Shown: positions 13,911-26,800 of the stretch, piece by piece
How the letters are laid out: each line of letters begins with the position of its first letter
Numbering within the stretch: the first letter of the stretch is position 1
Source: Karalla daura
Lineage: Eukaryota; Chordata; Actinopteri; Chaetodontiformes; Leiognathidae
Length of the DNA stretch: 64,000 nucleotides
Direction: 5' to 3'
Assembly (NCBI GenBank): GCA_029224185.1
Contig: CM055198.1
Location: forward strand, 8,063,124-8,127,123
The notes under the pieces: model-generated
Databases searched by the model: none
What the model was told of the DNA's origin: nothing
What the model saw: only the letters and a program-made list of their open reading frames with translations
Program-made: the position numbers and the translations under genes

Positions 13911-16066
13911 TGTGTGTGTTACATACAGATTCAAATATCTCACACTTGTTTGGCAGAGAAGCACAAAAATCCAACTGAAATGTGAAATCAATAGTGGCAC
14001 TGGTCTTTCTCTGGTGCTTCAGGCTGCTAAATGGCTTTTTGAAGAGTGGCTTGCTCCCTCTAATTACATTGCACCTTGTGTATAATTGCCCTAATTGTTT
14101 AATTTGGACTAAAAGTGACTACTGCACTGTCATTTAGCAGCCTGTTGTTTCAGTAATCAAGGCTTTAGGTATATTCATCGCTGATGAATTTCGAGAAAAC
14201 ATCATCACTTGGCTAGATAAACATTTACAACCTTTTGAAGCATAGGTTATTGAATGAGAAAATCCATAAAAGCTCTGCATGCCAGTGTCATTAACTGTAA
14301 ATGATCATTCAGTTCCTCTAAAGCAGCGATCCATTTGCACAAGCCTTTGTGTACAGTACAGTATAGTATAAGCAGCGCTCCATAAGGGCTCTGTCTTTAT
14401 GTTAGAGCTTTATACTGAGCTGCACCTGCCACCTCTGTGTGACCGCTGACAAATGGAGGCAACTGACATTCAAGCACAGGAGCCAAAATATTCAACTTCA
14501 GCCATTTTCAAAGGACGAAAAATGTCTCTGGTGCGATTAAATATGTATTTCACTCAAGACTGAGGAGGGGCTTCTAGCCTCTGACCTTTAGCAAACACTA
14601 AGAGAGGCCTTTCTTGTCAGCCATGTGGTTTGTAATTAAACCTCAGCTGCTGTCAGAGCCCCAGTAAAGCCACGACATTCCCTCCTCAGGTCCTTATCAG
14701 GCCCAGGGGAGGCTGAGGTAGGGGGGACAGTAAACAATGGTCCTGCAGTCTCCTCCAGAGCAAGAGGAGGCAGACAGGAAGGTAGAGAGTGCTTATGATT
14801 GTTAGAGACAAAATGAGAGAGAGAAATAGAGGAGGAAGGAGAGAACTCGTTTTTATTTTGTTTCACAGCGGAGTCGAGTTTGTTTTATCTTCCTCTCTTT
14901 TCATCGATTTAACAAGACAAGACAATCAAGATGAAATCTCGTTTAAAAAAGGCCGCAGACAGAGTACGGCGCAGAGATGGGGAAAAAAGGAAGAAAAGAG
15001 GCTGCTAAAATGGATCAGCTTTTAACACAGTATGTCTGAATATTTTATTTTTTTCACGGACACAATGCATTGATTTTGAAACTTGTCCTTGTCCACAAAA
15101 CAATCTATTTTTATGTTTGACCTTACAGTTAAGCCCAAATAACCTTGCAGAGAGCTTTTTTTCTCTTAAAAATGCTCAGCTGTTTGTAAAAGATGGAAGA
15201 GCTACCTGCCTGGAGAAGATAGGTAGAATCAACAGTGTTACACAGACTGAGGCTGAGTGCTCTCTGTTGAGAAGGATGACACTTTTTTTTTCAGAATAAA
15301 CCACTCCACAGCTGTCCTTTTTATCACTTCTGCCTACATAACCAAGCAATGCATGCAGCAGTACATCTAGCGCACGATGTACATAATAAAAGGAAAGTGA
15401 CAGCTGTATACATAAAAAGTGCGACGAATCAAATGTTGCACGGAGCATTTCAATAATATAGGTCTGCTCGGCTATTCATAGAAAGAAGCTGTGTCGGCAG
15501 CGCCGCGCTACGCCTGGGACCTGTCTCCATTCACGGGAGCAGTGATTAAACTGAGAGAACTCTTTCACCATTCAGCGCAAGAAATCACAGCACAAAAGCC
15601 AATGATTCCTATCAACCCCCGAATTTCCTGTTCATTCCCTTTTGTGTCATGGTTCTCCTCTCCAATGAAAGAAAAAGTGAAGTAGCCCAACAAGCCGCTC
15701 CAAATGTCCCAATCAATGGCGTTAATATGCACGGCAGAGCAAACATGCGAGACGATGACGACAGACAAAGCTGTAAGTGAATACCCTTGGTGCGCGCACA
15801 GTAGGGAGTGGAAGGGAGAGGAAGACGTGTTTGTGTACGTTGAGCTCTTGAGGATGTGGGAGAGAGGGAGAGGGGCGCAGTTAGCGGGTGATGTGTCACT
15901 CCTACCTCTCAGGAGAGCAGATTGAACTCCGATCACCTGTTCACAGCTTCTGCGACCCGGTGTCCGTCCCCTGGCGGACACACTGTGTGAAACATGTTCC
16001 AGGCGAGTGCTATAAATCACCAGGCCATGCCTCATGTGTCTGTATACTCATATGCACATACACACA

Positions 16067-16113
<47 letters not shown>

Positions 16114-18893
16114 GCACGCATGCCATTGATCCAGCCTCAAGACAAATCCATTTCTCCCTGATGGATTCATTACTCCTTAATGGGCCTATTTTACATTGCT
16201 TGCTTTAGGTAACACATTGTGTCTTTGAAATACGCTGAGATCCAAGATCAATGGCCTTTTGTGCACACGTCACATGTGCAGAGGTGATCAGTCTTCATGT
16301 GTGCCATTATAGTTTTAGTCATATTGACAAAATGCACAATTGAGGTGCTTATAAGGTGGCAAAACACATTAACGCCTGTTTGAAAATGAGATTATGAAAT
16401 TCTTATCACTTACTGTCCACCACAAATGCAAATGAGCATAGAGCCAGAAAGCGCACAGAGACGAGACTGGAGCTGAGCCATATCATCACACAGCAAAATT
16501 ACTCTTAGTTTGCCAGAGGCACAGAGGAGGTAATTGGCCAGATCATCTGTTTGTGGAACAGACATTTACATGGCTCATACCTTGCTGCAATTAGGACAAA
16601 GCAAAACAAAAGTGCATTTGAAGCAAATGCAGTTTCTGGGGTAAGTACAACTTAACTCAAGTCAGCTCAAGGTCACATCATCCTGAATATGCAATGATCA
16701 TTACCCTTGTGATCCGCAATGGCATTATTGCCTTGAATCTCATCATTGAACATAAAATTGAAGCAAAATGGTTCCCTGGGTAACCTTGTGCACATAATGG
16801 CACATCCTCTATTTTAGGAACCATTTGGAGCCGGAGCAAGTGCAAAGCCTTTTTTCAGTTAGTGGTTATTAATATTATTAATGGAGGCTTTTAGTTCTGA
16901 TCATGTCTCAATTAACCCTGTTACATCTCCAACTGCTCCTTCTACACCTCACTCCTCTCATGTCTTCACCAGAATGACGGACTTTGCCACAAAACTACTT
17001 CGTCTGCTAATTTCATCTTAAAAACCCCACTCTGTTTGATGCAGAGTTTGCCTTCCTCTGTTTATAATCTCACCATCTATGTGTTGTGTTCTTGTTTGGA
17101 TGTTCATTCGTCCTTCGTCCTCCCACTGTACAAACCCTTAAGTTGAAAGACTACACATAGGACGATGGCTTAATCGGCTCTAACTCACCCCACCAGCATA
17201 AAATGAGCCCACTTCATGCTCTATTAAAGGCAACTGGATTCAATAAAGCAACAGTCAGTAATTGGACTTTGAGAATTCAGTGGGCTTCTGCAGTAGACAA
17301 ATCCAAGGACTTAAAAGCCGTAATAAGACAGCCCAGTCTGCCATGTTCATTCCGGGTGCTAAAACGTAAAACCAGACTGTAAAACCTTTTCAGAGGAAGA
17401 CTGACAAGCTCAGGGAATCTCTGAAGTAAATGAGGAACTGGGTAGTAGTCACTGAGAAGTCTGTGATTTACTCCCCAGCATTTGTTGGCCAACAGTCAAC
17501 AGTTGGATGCTGCTGATATTTTTAGAAACAAAAATTATGTATGTTTTTAAATTAAGTATGTAAATTTAAGTAGATTTTTTTTTTCTACAGAGCAGAAAGT
17601 TAAAGTAAGGCATTGTTAAGAATCTGGCCTTGTTCTTCTGTGAAACTCTCCAATCTCCAGTATTTCTCCAGTTTCATCGTGGATCAAATAATCATGGACT
17701 AGCAGTGGGAAAAAAGCAATTCTTTGCTGGAAATTTTTAGTAGATTTTCTTTTTTCTTCATGAACAGACATTCTCATTTCATTCCACATGCTGTATCCCC
17801 ATTAATTAGAAAGATGGAATGAGATAGAAAGGAAAGGGATCTTCAGAGACGAGCAATTCCAAAAGCGTGAGAAATGCCCCATAAAGCTTCCCAGTTGAAG
17901 CCATTCTTCTTTCTGCTTATTCGCCCCAGTGGAGGGATGCACGCAGCAACCCACTCTCAATGCATATTCCGCTAATAGTTAGGGGGGTATCTTTAAAACT
18001 GTCTCACTTGACTTGTGTAAGGTCTCTGGGATATTGCTCTGCTTTCTTGCATTATGAAACGATAAATCATCTCACTGAGCAATGCGGAAACAACTCAAAC
18101 TAGGGCTGTTCCTGTTTATGGTTGCTGTAAAACATCATTCTCCAGAATGCAGCAACCTGAACAGCAGCACATTAGCGTTGCCTCGAGTGCTTTAAAAAAG
18201 CATTTTCACAACTCGTGTTTTAACCCGGTATGACAATGCATGAGTACATTAGCAAGCAAGCTATCAAAATCTCTGCCAACCTAGAATATGTCGTGCTCTT
18301 TATGTTCATGATCAAATGAGATTTAGTGATTTTAAACTGAAATTTTTTAACGTGTCCGCAGTAGCTGACAGCTAGATAATAAGCCTATGATGCACGCATT
18401 TATTTTCTGTGGCTTTTTAGCTGTGTCCCGTTGCTTTAAAATGACAAACATCTCTTTTCGCATTACGCAAACGAGCTGCGTTTTGATTTTGAAGGTGATT
18501 AAAATGAACAAATGTGTTTGCGCTGCAGGCTATCCTCGTTACACAGTGATTGGCGACCACGGTTCAGGAGAGCATCATTTGCGAATCCAGCGTGTCGAGC
18601 TGATGGATGACGCCGTGTTCGAGTGCCAGGCCGTCAAAGCTGCCATGAGGTCCCGTCCCGCCCGTCTCACTGTGCTGGGTGAGTCCGAATGACACACACA
18701 AACACACGTATGCACACACACACACAAACGGTCCAAACAACACCAGTGTGCGAGCCAACCACCTCCAGTCACCGAGGTGCAAAGCCACTCATAGGTAAGG
18801 CCTCAGTGGCGTCACTGGCTTCACACACACTTGTTTGTTTTCCACACCATACTGATAACAGCGCCACATCAACCAAACATGCTTCAGCTCCTT

Positions 18894-18974
<81 letters not shown>

Positions 18975-21900
18975 CCGACCACTGATCTTACATTTGCACA
19001 CATTCGGTTAAAACGGGAGCTCTGTAGCTAATTAGCTTTGTGTGCGTCATCCCAAATGTTCAAAGCAAATCTGAGCTCTTGAGCCTGAACACTGGAGAGA
19101 AGTGCTGCCAGAGCACAAGGGGCTCGAGCAAAAGTGGTTCTCCACAACAGTGAAATAAGGGCACGTGTGTTTGGTCAGCTTACAAGTGAACAGCAAGTAC
19201 ATGCAGAAACAGATACACGTACGCAGCCTTAATCAAAACTTACCCCTGGTAAATCCTGAGAACAAAAGCCATATTTTGTATTAAACCCATCAGAAAGGGA
19301 TTAAATCAATGCTAATGTTTCCCATTTGGTAGACAGTGTCAATATGACTAAACTTCTACTGACCCTTACATTTCCACTTTAATTTCCTTCCCCTGCATGC
19401 AGCCTCCATTTTCATTATTACTGTAAGCTTGAGAGGTTACCGGTTCATAATTAAACTTTATTGGGTTATCACTCAGCGTTGCCATTTCTGCCTTATTGAG
19501 TAGCTCGAGTGCAAACGCCTGCTCCTGTCCCTTTTCCCCCGGCCCTCCAACCTCGCTGTCTCCTGCCTCTCAAATCCTCCCTCAGCGGAGGATGGCGCAC
19601 GAGATAGCGAGTCAATGGTGGCGTGCAAGAGAACAAGAGAGAAGAATTGAGCAGAAAAAGAGTGGCGGGTGAGAGAGAGAGTAAGAGAGAGAGAAAGAGG
19701 GGGTGTCTGCCACGCAGTATCCCTGCCACGAGCGACTGATCCGCCTTATTGATCCAGCCTAATGAAAAGTGAAACTAACGATTTGTAGTGGAGAAGGCAG
19801 CAGGAGAAAAAGAGAGAGGGGGGAAGACAAATTGCAGCATAACGTTTCTGTGGCTGCCAAGCCCCCCACCCCCCCACCTCTTTTGCAAATGGATATGAGT
19901 GAATAATTATGGATACTTCCACAGAGAGCTAAAACCGTCTGTTGCAACTGCACTTGCCTGCCTTCCACTGTTCTTCCTCCTCTCGTTCAAATCACTCAAA
20001 GTTCAGCCGTGCGCTGACAGAGAAGCTTTTCGCACAAACTTTGATCACGGTGCCAAGATGATGAGCTGCATCACAGACAACTGAATATGTAGGCAAGGTC
20101 ACAGACAATAGATTTGATCAATTCAGCCATTAAACTACATTGTGAGTTCAGTGCATTTTCAGATACCAAATAATAATGGCATTATCTCCTGCCTTCTCAG
20201 GATCCTTGGGAGTTTTCATCCATTTAAAACTGTCTTTTCATTTGAAAACAGCCCAACGTGGGAGTGAACAGCTGCCATACACTGTGAATGCAAATAATTA
20301 TTGTATTTTTCATAATTTTTCTCCAGTTTGTTTGTTTGTTTTAATCCCTTTGACACTGTGCTTTCCTGATTTGGCAAACCTCACCCGAACTACTCAGAAT
20401 AATTAAAACAGAGAAACAAATTATTTGCAAATGGTTGACTTTGGACTGTGAGAACTGTAGCGCAGCACAAAGTGCAGTAGTTGGCCCTGCTGTATTTAAA
20501 CAACTAATCAGCAATGCGAAAGGGCAGGGCTTTATTACCTATTTGGCTGATTGAGGGGGAGAGAGTTTATCATTCCTCCCTCATAAGCCTGAATAGGAGG
20601 TGTTTGTTTAATCCCCCGCCGAGCTCTCTGACTCCTCAGTGCACTGCCAGGGAAAACTCCAGGCTGACATACACACACAGACACACACACACACACACAG
20701 TAATGGAGGAAATATATGCAAGGCCTGTGTCACTGCAAACTCCAAGCTGTCAATTATTTGCCAGTGGTGACAGAGTGTGTCTATCCACTCAGAAGACAGC
20801 TACGGTACCACACACCTGTGCGTGCATGCACATACACATCTATACACAATATGCTCACGCACACACACACACACACACACAAAGCCAACGGTGCACATGC
20901 TGGCACGCTCTCTCTCCCCTCTCCGAGATGACAGCAGAATAAATCTAAAACTCTCCCTTCCATCTTTCATAACTCAATATCAGTCCAAACTCCTCCATAT
21001 GCCGTATCAGAGGAACTTCTCTCCTTCTTGACTTTGATAGACTCAGAAGTAACATAACATAAATATTTACTAATACACAGAGTAAGAGACTTTTTTGACT
21101 GCCGAGGAGTAGCTACTGTACTCTGTTTTTATGCCTTTTCTACTTCTCAGTGAAGTTTGTCCTTGGAAGCCGAGCAGTTCCTATGAGGCTGTTTTTTGAC
21201 CAGCCTGTATACACGAGAGCTGGTAACAGGAAGCAAAAGCCTTTGTTTTTGGTTCCATTAATATCTGGCAGTGAGTCAAACAAGAGAAGAAAAAAATTAA
21301 GAGAAACAGATAACATGTCAACATTCATGAACAATAATGGATTTCCTTCATCAAAGTGAGCAAAATGCATGGCGGAGAACTCATCGGAGCGTACGCGTGG
21401 GTCGCAGGCTCACCCCCAGATGCCAGAGGAGAATCAAGGTCTTGTGAATTAGTCATGAAGGGAGAGAACGGAGGGTTTCAGGTCCAAAAAAGACCCCTGA
21501 GGCTAATTATATCCCTTGCAGCAAGTTGGCAGTGCTCCAGACCTTTGCTCTAATCTCTCTACCTCAGGATGGGGACCACTGGAACAAAGGGAAGGTAGAT
21601 CACCAGTGTTTGATTAAGGTCTTTGGCTGAAAATCTACTTTAAGGTGTTAAAGTGCACCCTTTCTCCATTTTTTTGTGTTAATCCATCATAACAAATTGT
21701 AGTGCCATTTATTGAGTCATTTTTGGCATTTTACTAAATTGTTCTCTGTCGAAAATGCTTTTGTTTCTCCATCTCTGCCATCATCAGCCTCACTCTATCA
21801 ATCTTTCCCTGCATGATTCATCATTCCTAGTTAATGCAGAGCCATGAATTTCCTTTATTACTGAATCCTCTTAATTTGAAATACTGCGTTAAAAGGACAC

Positions 21901-23858
21901 ACAATTAATGAAGAGGCGCTTTGTACATCCATGTAATCTCTGCTAATTGAAGTTTTGAAATTGCTCATCAGGTATTCACTTGAGTGCAGATAAACTCCAA
22001 AGATAAGGAAGTGGAGTCGATGGCGCCTTACTTTTACTGTCATACCAGAGTCCTTAATCAGAGCTGAACTGCAGCCGCTTCAATTGCAGCTTTTCTGAAA
22101 TCACATAAACCTATTGGCAGACCTGTGGCTTTGATTGCTTGACCCTGAGCCCCACTGCAAGGAGTTTATTAACATCATCTATAATGATAAGGCTTATCCA
22201 CAAACTGAGGCAACAGTGCATTATAGGCATTATCATGCAAGTGACATAAAACATTTGATTTGAGTTTATATGGACTCATGTTTAACAGTTGTCTACAAGT
22301 TTCTCTGTTCCTGCTCCTTCAGTTGTCAAGTTGGTTGAGCCCTTGCAAAGTGTTTTTTTTCTTACTCCATGCTGAAGGTTCTTTCCCCTAAAAAGCTTTT
22401 CATACACAATATCTTGATTTAATGATCAAAATGATCGAGGGGTGAAACAGGACAGACTTCCAACAATGACAGACATTATTTGAATGTGCCATTGTGCACA
22501 ATATATTTGCTTTTCTTCCCCTGCATTGTTCACGTTTGGGACCAGTGCTTTAGCAACAATATTCATATGCACAAAAGCCCAAGGGAATCTTTTGTTATCA
22601 TTGTTTCCAACTGCTGGGGCTGAATCAGCCATTTTAGTGAATAAGTCTGATTTCATTAGTTCTCAAGGATCACACTGCCATTCTAGTAATGGAGGTGAAT
22701 TTTTTAGGCAAGGGGAAATGCATAAAAAGCAATAAAAAGAGAAATTTAAAAGCATGCTATGTGTACTGGAGAGCAGCAGACCCCCAAAGGATACAAAGTG
22801 GGTGAGAAGATGAATGGATGGCCAAAGATGGGTCATAATAAGACCATAAGACTATTGGCTTAACTATCTAAAAATGAGAGCAGTTTGGACGCAATGGCAG
22901 TTTACTGCCAAAAAAGAGTTTTGTAAAGACTTAATTTTGCCCTCTTCTCACTTATTAGTGGAGCATGCAGAGCTCTGTGTAAGCATAGTGTCAGGACAGC
23001 CTCTTTAGAGTGCTGTGAGAGCTCAGCAGGGCTAGAAGTTTAGTTAGTCTGCTGTTTAAGATGTGCTGTCGGTTGTTTTATTACCTCTTTATGGCTTCGA
23101 ACAAGCTCTCTGTGCCTCAGTGCTTTGTGTGTTTAGATGTGCTAATAGAAATCAGTCATATCCCTCTTCCACCGAGCTGCTGTTAAAATTGTCACTGTGT
23201 GCCAGCCAAATTCTGAGGTACTCACATGAAAAAAAAATGCAGCGGTGTAAAAGTGAAGCAAAAAAAAAAATCCTTCCAGCCAGCCGAGTAGGTAGCCAAT
23301 TTGTCTCCTCTAAAAGTTAATGCAGCTGGAACCAAGCATCTGAGTCAAAGTACTGGGATAGATAAGGTCTCCTTAAACGGTCGGTTCTGGGAGAAAAATA
23401 TGATGGTAATGTTTGTGCAATGCCGGCTTGTCGATTTTTTGTGAAACACAAGATGGAGTGATGACTGCATCTATGATATCAGAGCCACTGAGAACAGGTG
23501 CGTGATTATGGCAAACAGACTGTATGTAGGATGTCTCTCTCTCTCTCGCTGCTTTTCAGCAGAAGGAGGAGAGACGGCACGGATACATCTGTGCTCTGCA
23601 AAACAACAGTACCAACTGCGTACAGGTGCTGCACTGATTTGAGTTCACACTACATAGTAAACAACTCTGCCTCGGTAAACTGTAATTGTTGTTACCAACC
23701 TAATGATTGACATGTAGGGAACAAGAAATCAAACCATGGGGCCTTATAATTGGCAGAACCTTAAAATAAGAATTATGTTATTATTTTTTAATTTATTAAT
23801 TTTTTTAAGTGCAATAACTGAACCTGAACCTGCAGCTCCATGCAATCACGCATGCACT

Positions 23859-23889
<31 letters not shown>

Positions 23890-26800
23890 ACACACAGTAT
23901 AGCAATGATGTCATAGCTCTTTTAATCTGTGAAAAGCAGCCTCTGGGGCTGCAAAGAAGCCGGCAGCGCACATCTCTGTTAGCTCTGCCATCTCCATCCC
24001 CGTCTCATCTTCATCTTGCTCTCCTGACAGATCGCAACATTGACACCACCCATACATTATTGTTATAGTTTTCATTTGCATCCTCTTTCCTCCTCTCCCT
24101 CCCTTATGTCCCTGCTGCTGTCATTCTTTGTAACCCCTCATACCCGCTACATTTTAACATTCTTTGCAATTTGTTTGACACTTCCCTGCCAATCAGACGT
24201 CAGCTGTTTTTTATTTGGTGTATACATTCCATCCATCCCGCCATGCTGTTTTTGATTGCCATCTGTCATCCTGCAAAAAAACACTTTTGCGTTTTTTTTG
24301 TCCTCATTTTTCTTTGATTCATTCACTCATTTGTGTGTGTATGTATGTGGGTGTGTGTGTGTGTGTCTGTGTGTGGCGTGTCTATTCATGTGTGCACACA
24401 GGCTGTGGATTTTCAGGCTTTCAAACAGATGTACAATGACAGTACTTGAAGAGGGCTGGTGATTTGGGCCATGTGTGTCTCTTGTATCCACCTGTGCAAG
24501 GTATTCCTCTCCTATCCTCTTTGTCTTTTTTTTCCCCCCATCTATCTATCACAAACTCTGCAAGCTGTCGCAATAGGGTGACAGGCAGCCCGTGCAAGTG
24601 TTGTTCTGAAATAGACAGGCAGGTCAGGACGCTCATTGTTGTTCGGGACACGTCTGCTGGAGCATGGTGCTACAGCAGCCGCACATTGCCAGCCACCCCC
24701 CACCTTTCCGCTCCTCTGCAACGCTAGCCAGCCTCCTTGTGAGAAGCCCTCATTCATTCATTCGTTCTCCAAATTGCTTTTTCTCCGATGCTCATGCTCC
24801 TGGAAAGCCGGGGTGCTTGCTGGGATTTCTCTGGCTGCTTCGGAGAAGTTTTACCCAGTGTTGCTTTGGCCTGGAAAACCCAGCAGGCTCAGCAAAGCCA
24901 AATCCAGCACATGTTGGCCGCTTCCCCTCACGTAAATTCAGGTTTTATGTTTGTGTGTTTGCCTGATTTTATGTTCAGTGAGACAAAAGGCAGCTTTATG
25001 ACCCCCAGGGTTTATTCAGGCTCCTTTTGAAGGTGACGGACTTACTGCCCTGTGCTACTGGGTTAGTTACACATCAATATGCTCTGGTCTCATTTATGGA
25101 TAGCTTTGATTATGCAATAAAAGTCCATGATCTCACTGTAGCCCAGGCTGTCTGACGTCACCATCCTCCTCTCACTGATTGTCCACGGTTTACAGTCACG
25201 TAGTGTGTGTGCAGCGTTGGTGAATTTCTGTAAATATATATAGTAATCTAAAGTTTTCCCTGAAGCTATTTAAGATGATGGGTCTTAATGTAAAATAAAG
25301 GCATGATGGAATTTTACAGCAAATGAATGTGTGCCGTTCATAACCCACCATATCTATGATCTAATTAAGCCACTGGTCAAAGAAACCCAAACAAACTCTT
25401 ACAAATGACAAAAATAATGAACTGACGGCAACCTATTACTGTTTTGAAGTCTTTAGTTGAAACCCCATGCCTTAAAGCTTTGGTTAATACAGACACACAC
25501 ACAAAAAAGTACAGAAATAAATAAATAAAGCACTGACTCCTTCTTGGTGGATGTGCTATTAGTTATCTGTGGTTTGAATAAAACCTGTGATGTCTGTCTG
25601 CACGCATGCACACCAACTGTGGCCGCGCACAGGGCAATGCAAATTTGTGAAAGTGTTGAAAGAGAGTATGTATTAACCCTGAGAAAAAAAAAAGTAGTCA
25701 GTGGAGCAGAGTTTGCAGTGAGTCAGCCTTGTAATTAAAGAGGAGCGATCAATCTGTACCACTGACCACACTACTTATGCCAAGTCCATCGAATGGTTGC
25801 AGTAAAGAGCTAATTTAGAACCATTAGGGACTGCCGAGTTTGCAAACAGCCCAGTAATGATGATGGCTGATTCAAGTTCAGGACTTGGCCAGCGTAATAC
25901 TGTCAGACCTGGCAGTCATAAGGCAGGATCAGTGAAAGAGCTAAATATATGTTTAATTTTGTTCTTGGTCATTCATTGGTATTCAGTGGATGTTGGGTTA
26001 TCGGTCAAATCGTCCCATTTCTTTAGTGGGCAAGAAAGACTTTCTCTGCCAAAAAAAAGAAGAGAGAGCGCCAAAGTTCATTCTATTACAGAACTATTGT
26101 TGTCAGAGCCCTCTGTCTATTGCCTTCTTTTTTCTTTTTTTTTTACTTTAGTGGTCTTAAAAAAACAGTAAAATAACTCATGATGAGGTCCTTGCTTGAG
26201 GTACACAGAAAACAATTTTCAGCCCTGCGTCCCCATAGTGGCACACCAGGCATACTGTAAGAGTTCAGATACAGCGAAGGACAGGGGGGAAACAAAGATA
26301 TGGACGCAGGACGGAGGCAGCCAGCCATGTCCCTCTTCTCCTTGTCTGTTCACCATTCACCCTCGGTGTCTGGCTGGCAGGCAGCCCTCCAGGGGGACAC
26401 GACCTGAAAGTGTAGCAGCGCTCTGCGTGGGCCACTTGTGACCTCCCCTCCCCCATGTAGCTCTACCGTCGCGCATGAAATCGTGCACCGTATGCTCTGG
26501 TATCCTTTAATAAAGGACATACGGTGGCATAATGCTTGACAACTGAGACGATTAAAGATCAAGGAAGCACGTGGTGACAAACAGTCTGCAGTGCTATGTG
26601 CTACGTTGTCCATTAGTGGTGGCACCTTCTGACCCAGCAGCATCGTTTTGTACACGTTTTGTGTCTGTGACACGATGTTAATATGTATATAGTGCCAATA
26701 ACTCTCTTGAGAGATAGTAGATAGAAACTTGGAGAGTTTGAGTACTTGGAGGTAATCAAGACAGTATCGCCTCACTTGGATGTGCAGGGAGTATTCAACT

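Larger units (their letters stand above)
13530..18528 (+). other. kirrel3: kirrel3 intron inside the Ig1 coding region (4999 bases, phase 1)
   Basis: Bounded by GTAAGA and CTGCAG. It carries a (GCGT)n array about 310 bases after the donor, a (CA)n at 16059-16110 and purine-rich stretches around 14760-14840 and 14930-15010. The acceptor end is poor in pyrimidines. Overlapping ORFs of 156 and 95 codons on the minus strand near 15565-16035 do not resemble known proteins. Confidence 0.85.

Noticed and set aside
13732..14085. ACVRACVR repeat ORF and minus-strand HARTHART ORFs
   Set aside because: They are translations of the (GCGT)n array inside a kirrel3 intron.
15565..16035. Overlapping minus-strand ORFs of 156 and 95 codons as a possible gene
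   Set aside because: Neither has a recognisable domain or a plausible splice partner, and the region is GC-richer, where chance ORFs are longer.
18387..18528. Upstream extension of the second Ig1 exon in the same open frame
   Set aside because: Joining from 13529 to 18529 gives the exact Kirrel sequence (LSS-YPRY); the upstream translation is unlike Kirrel.
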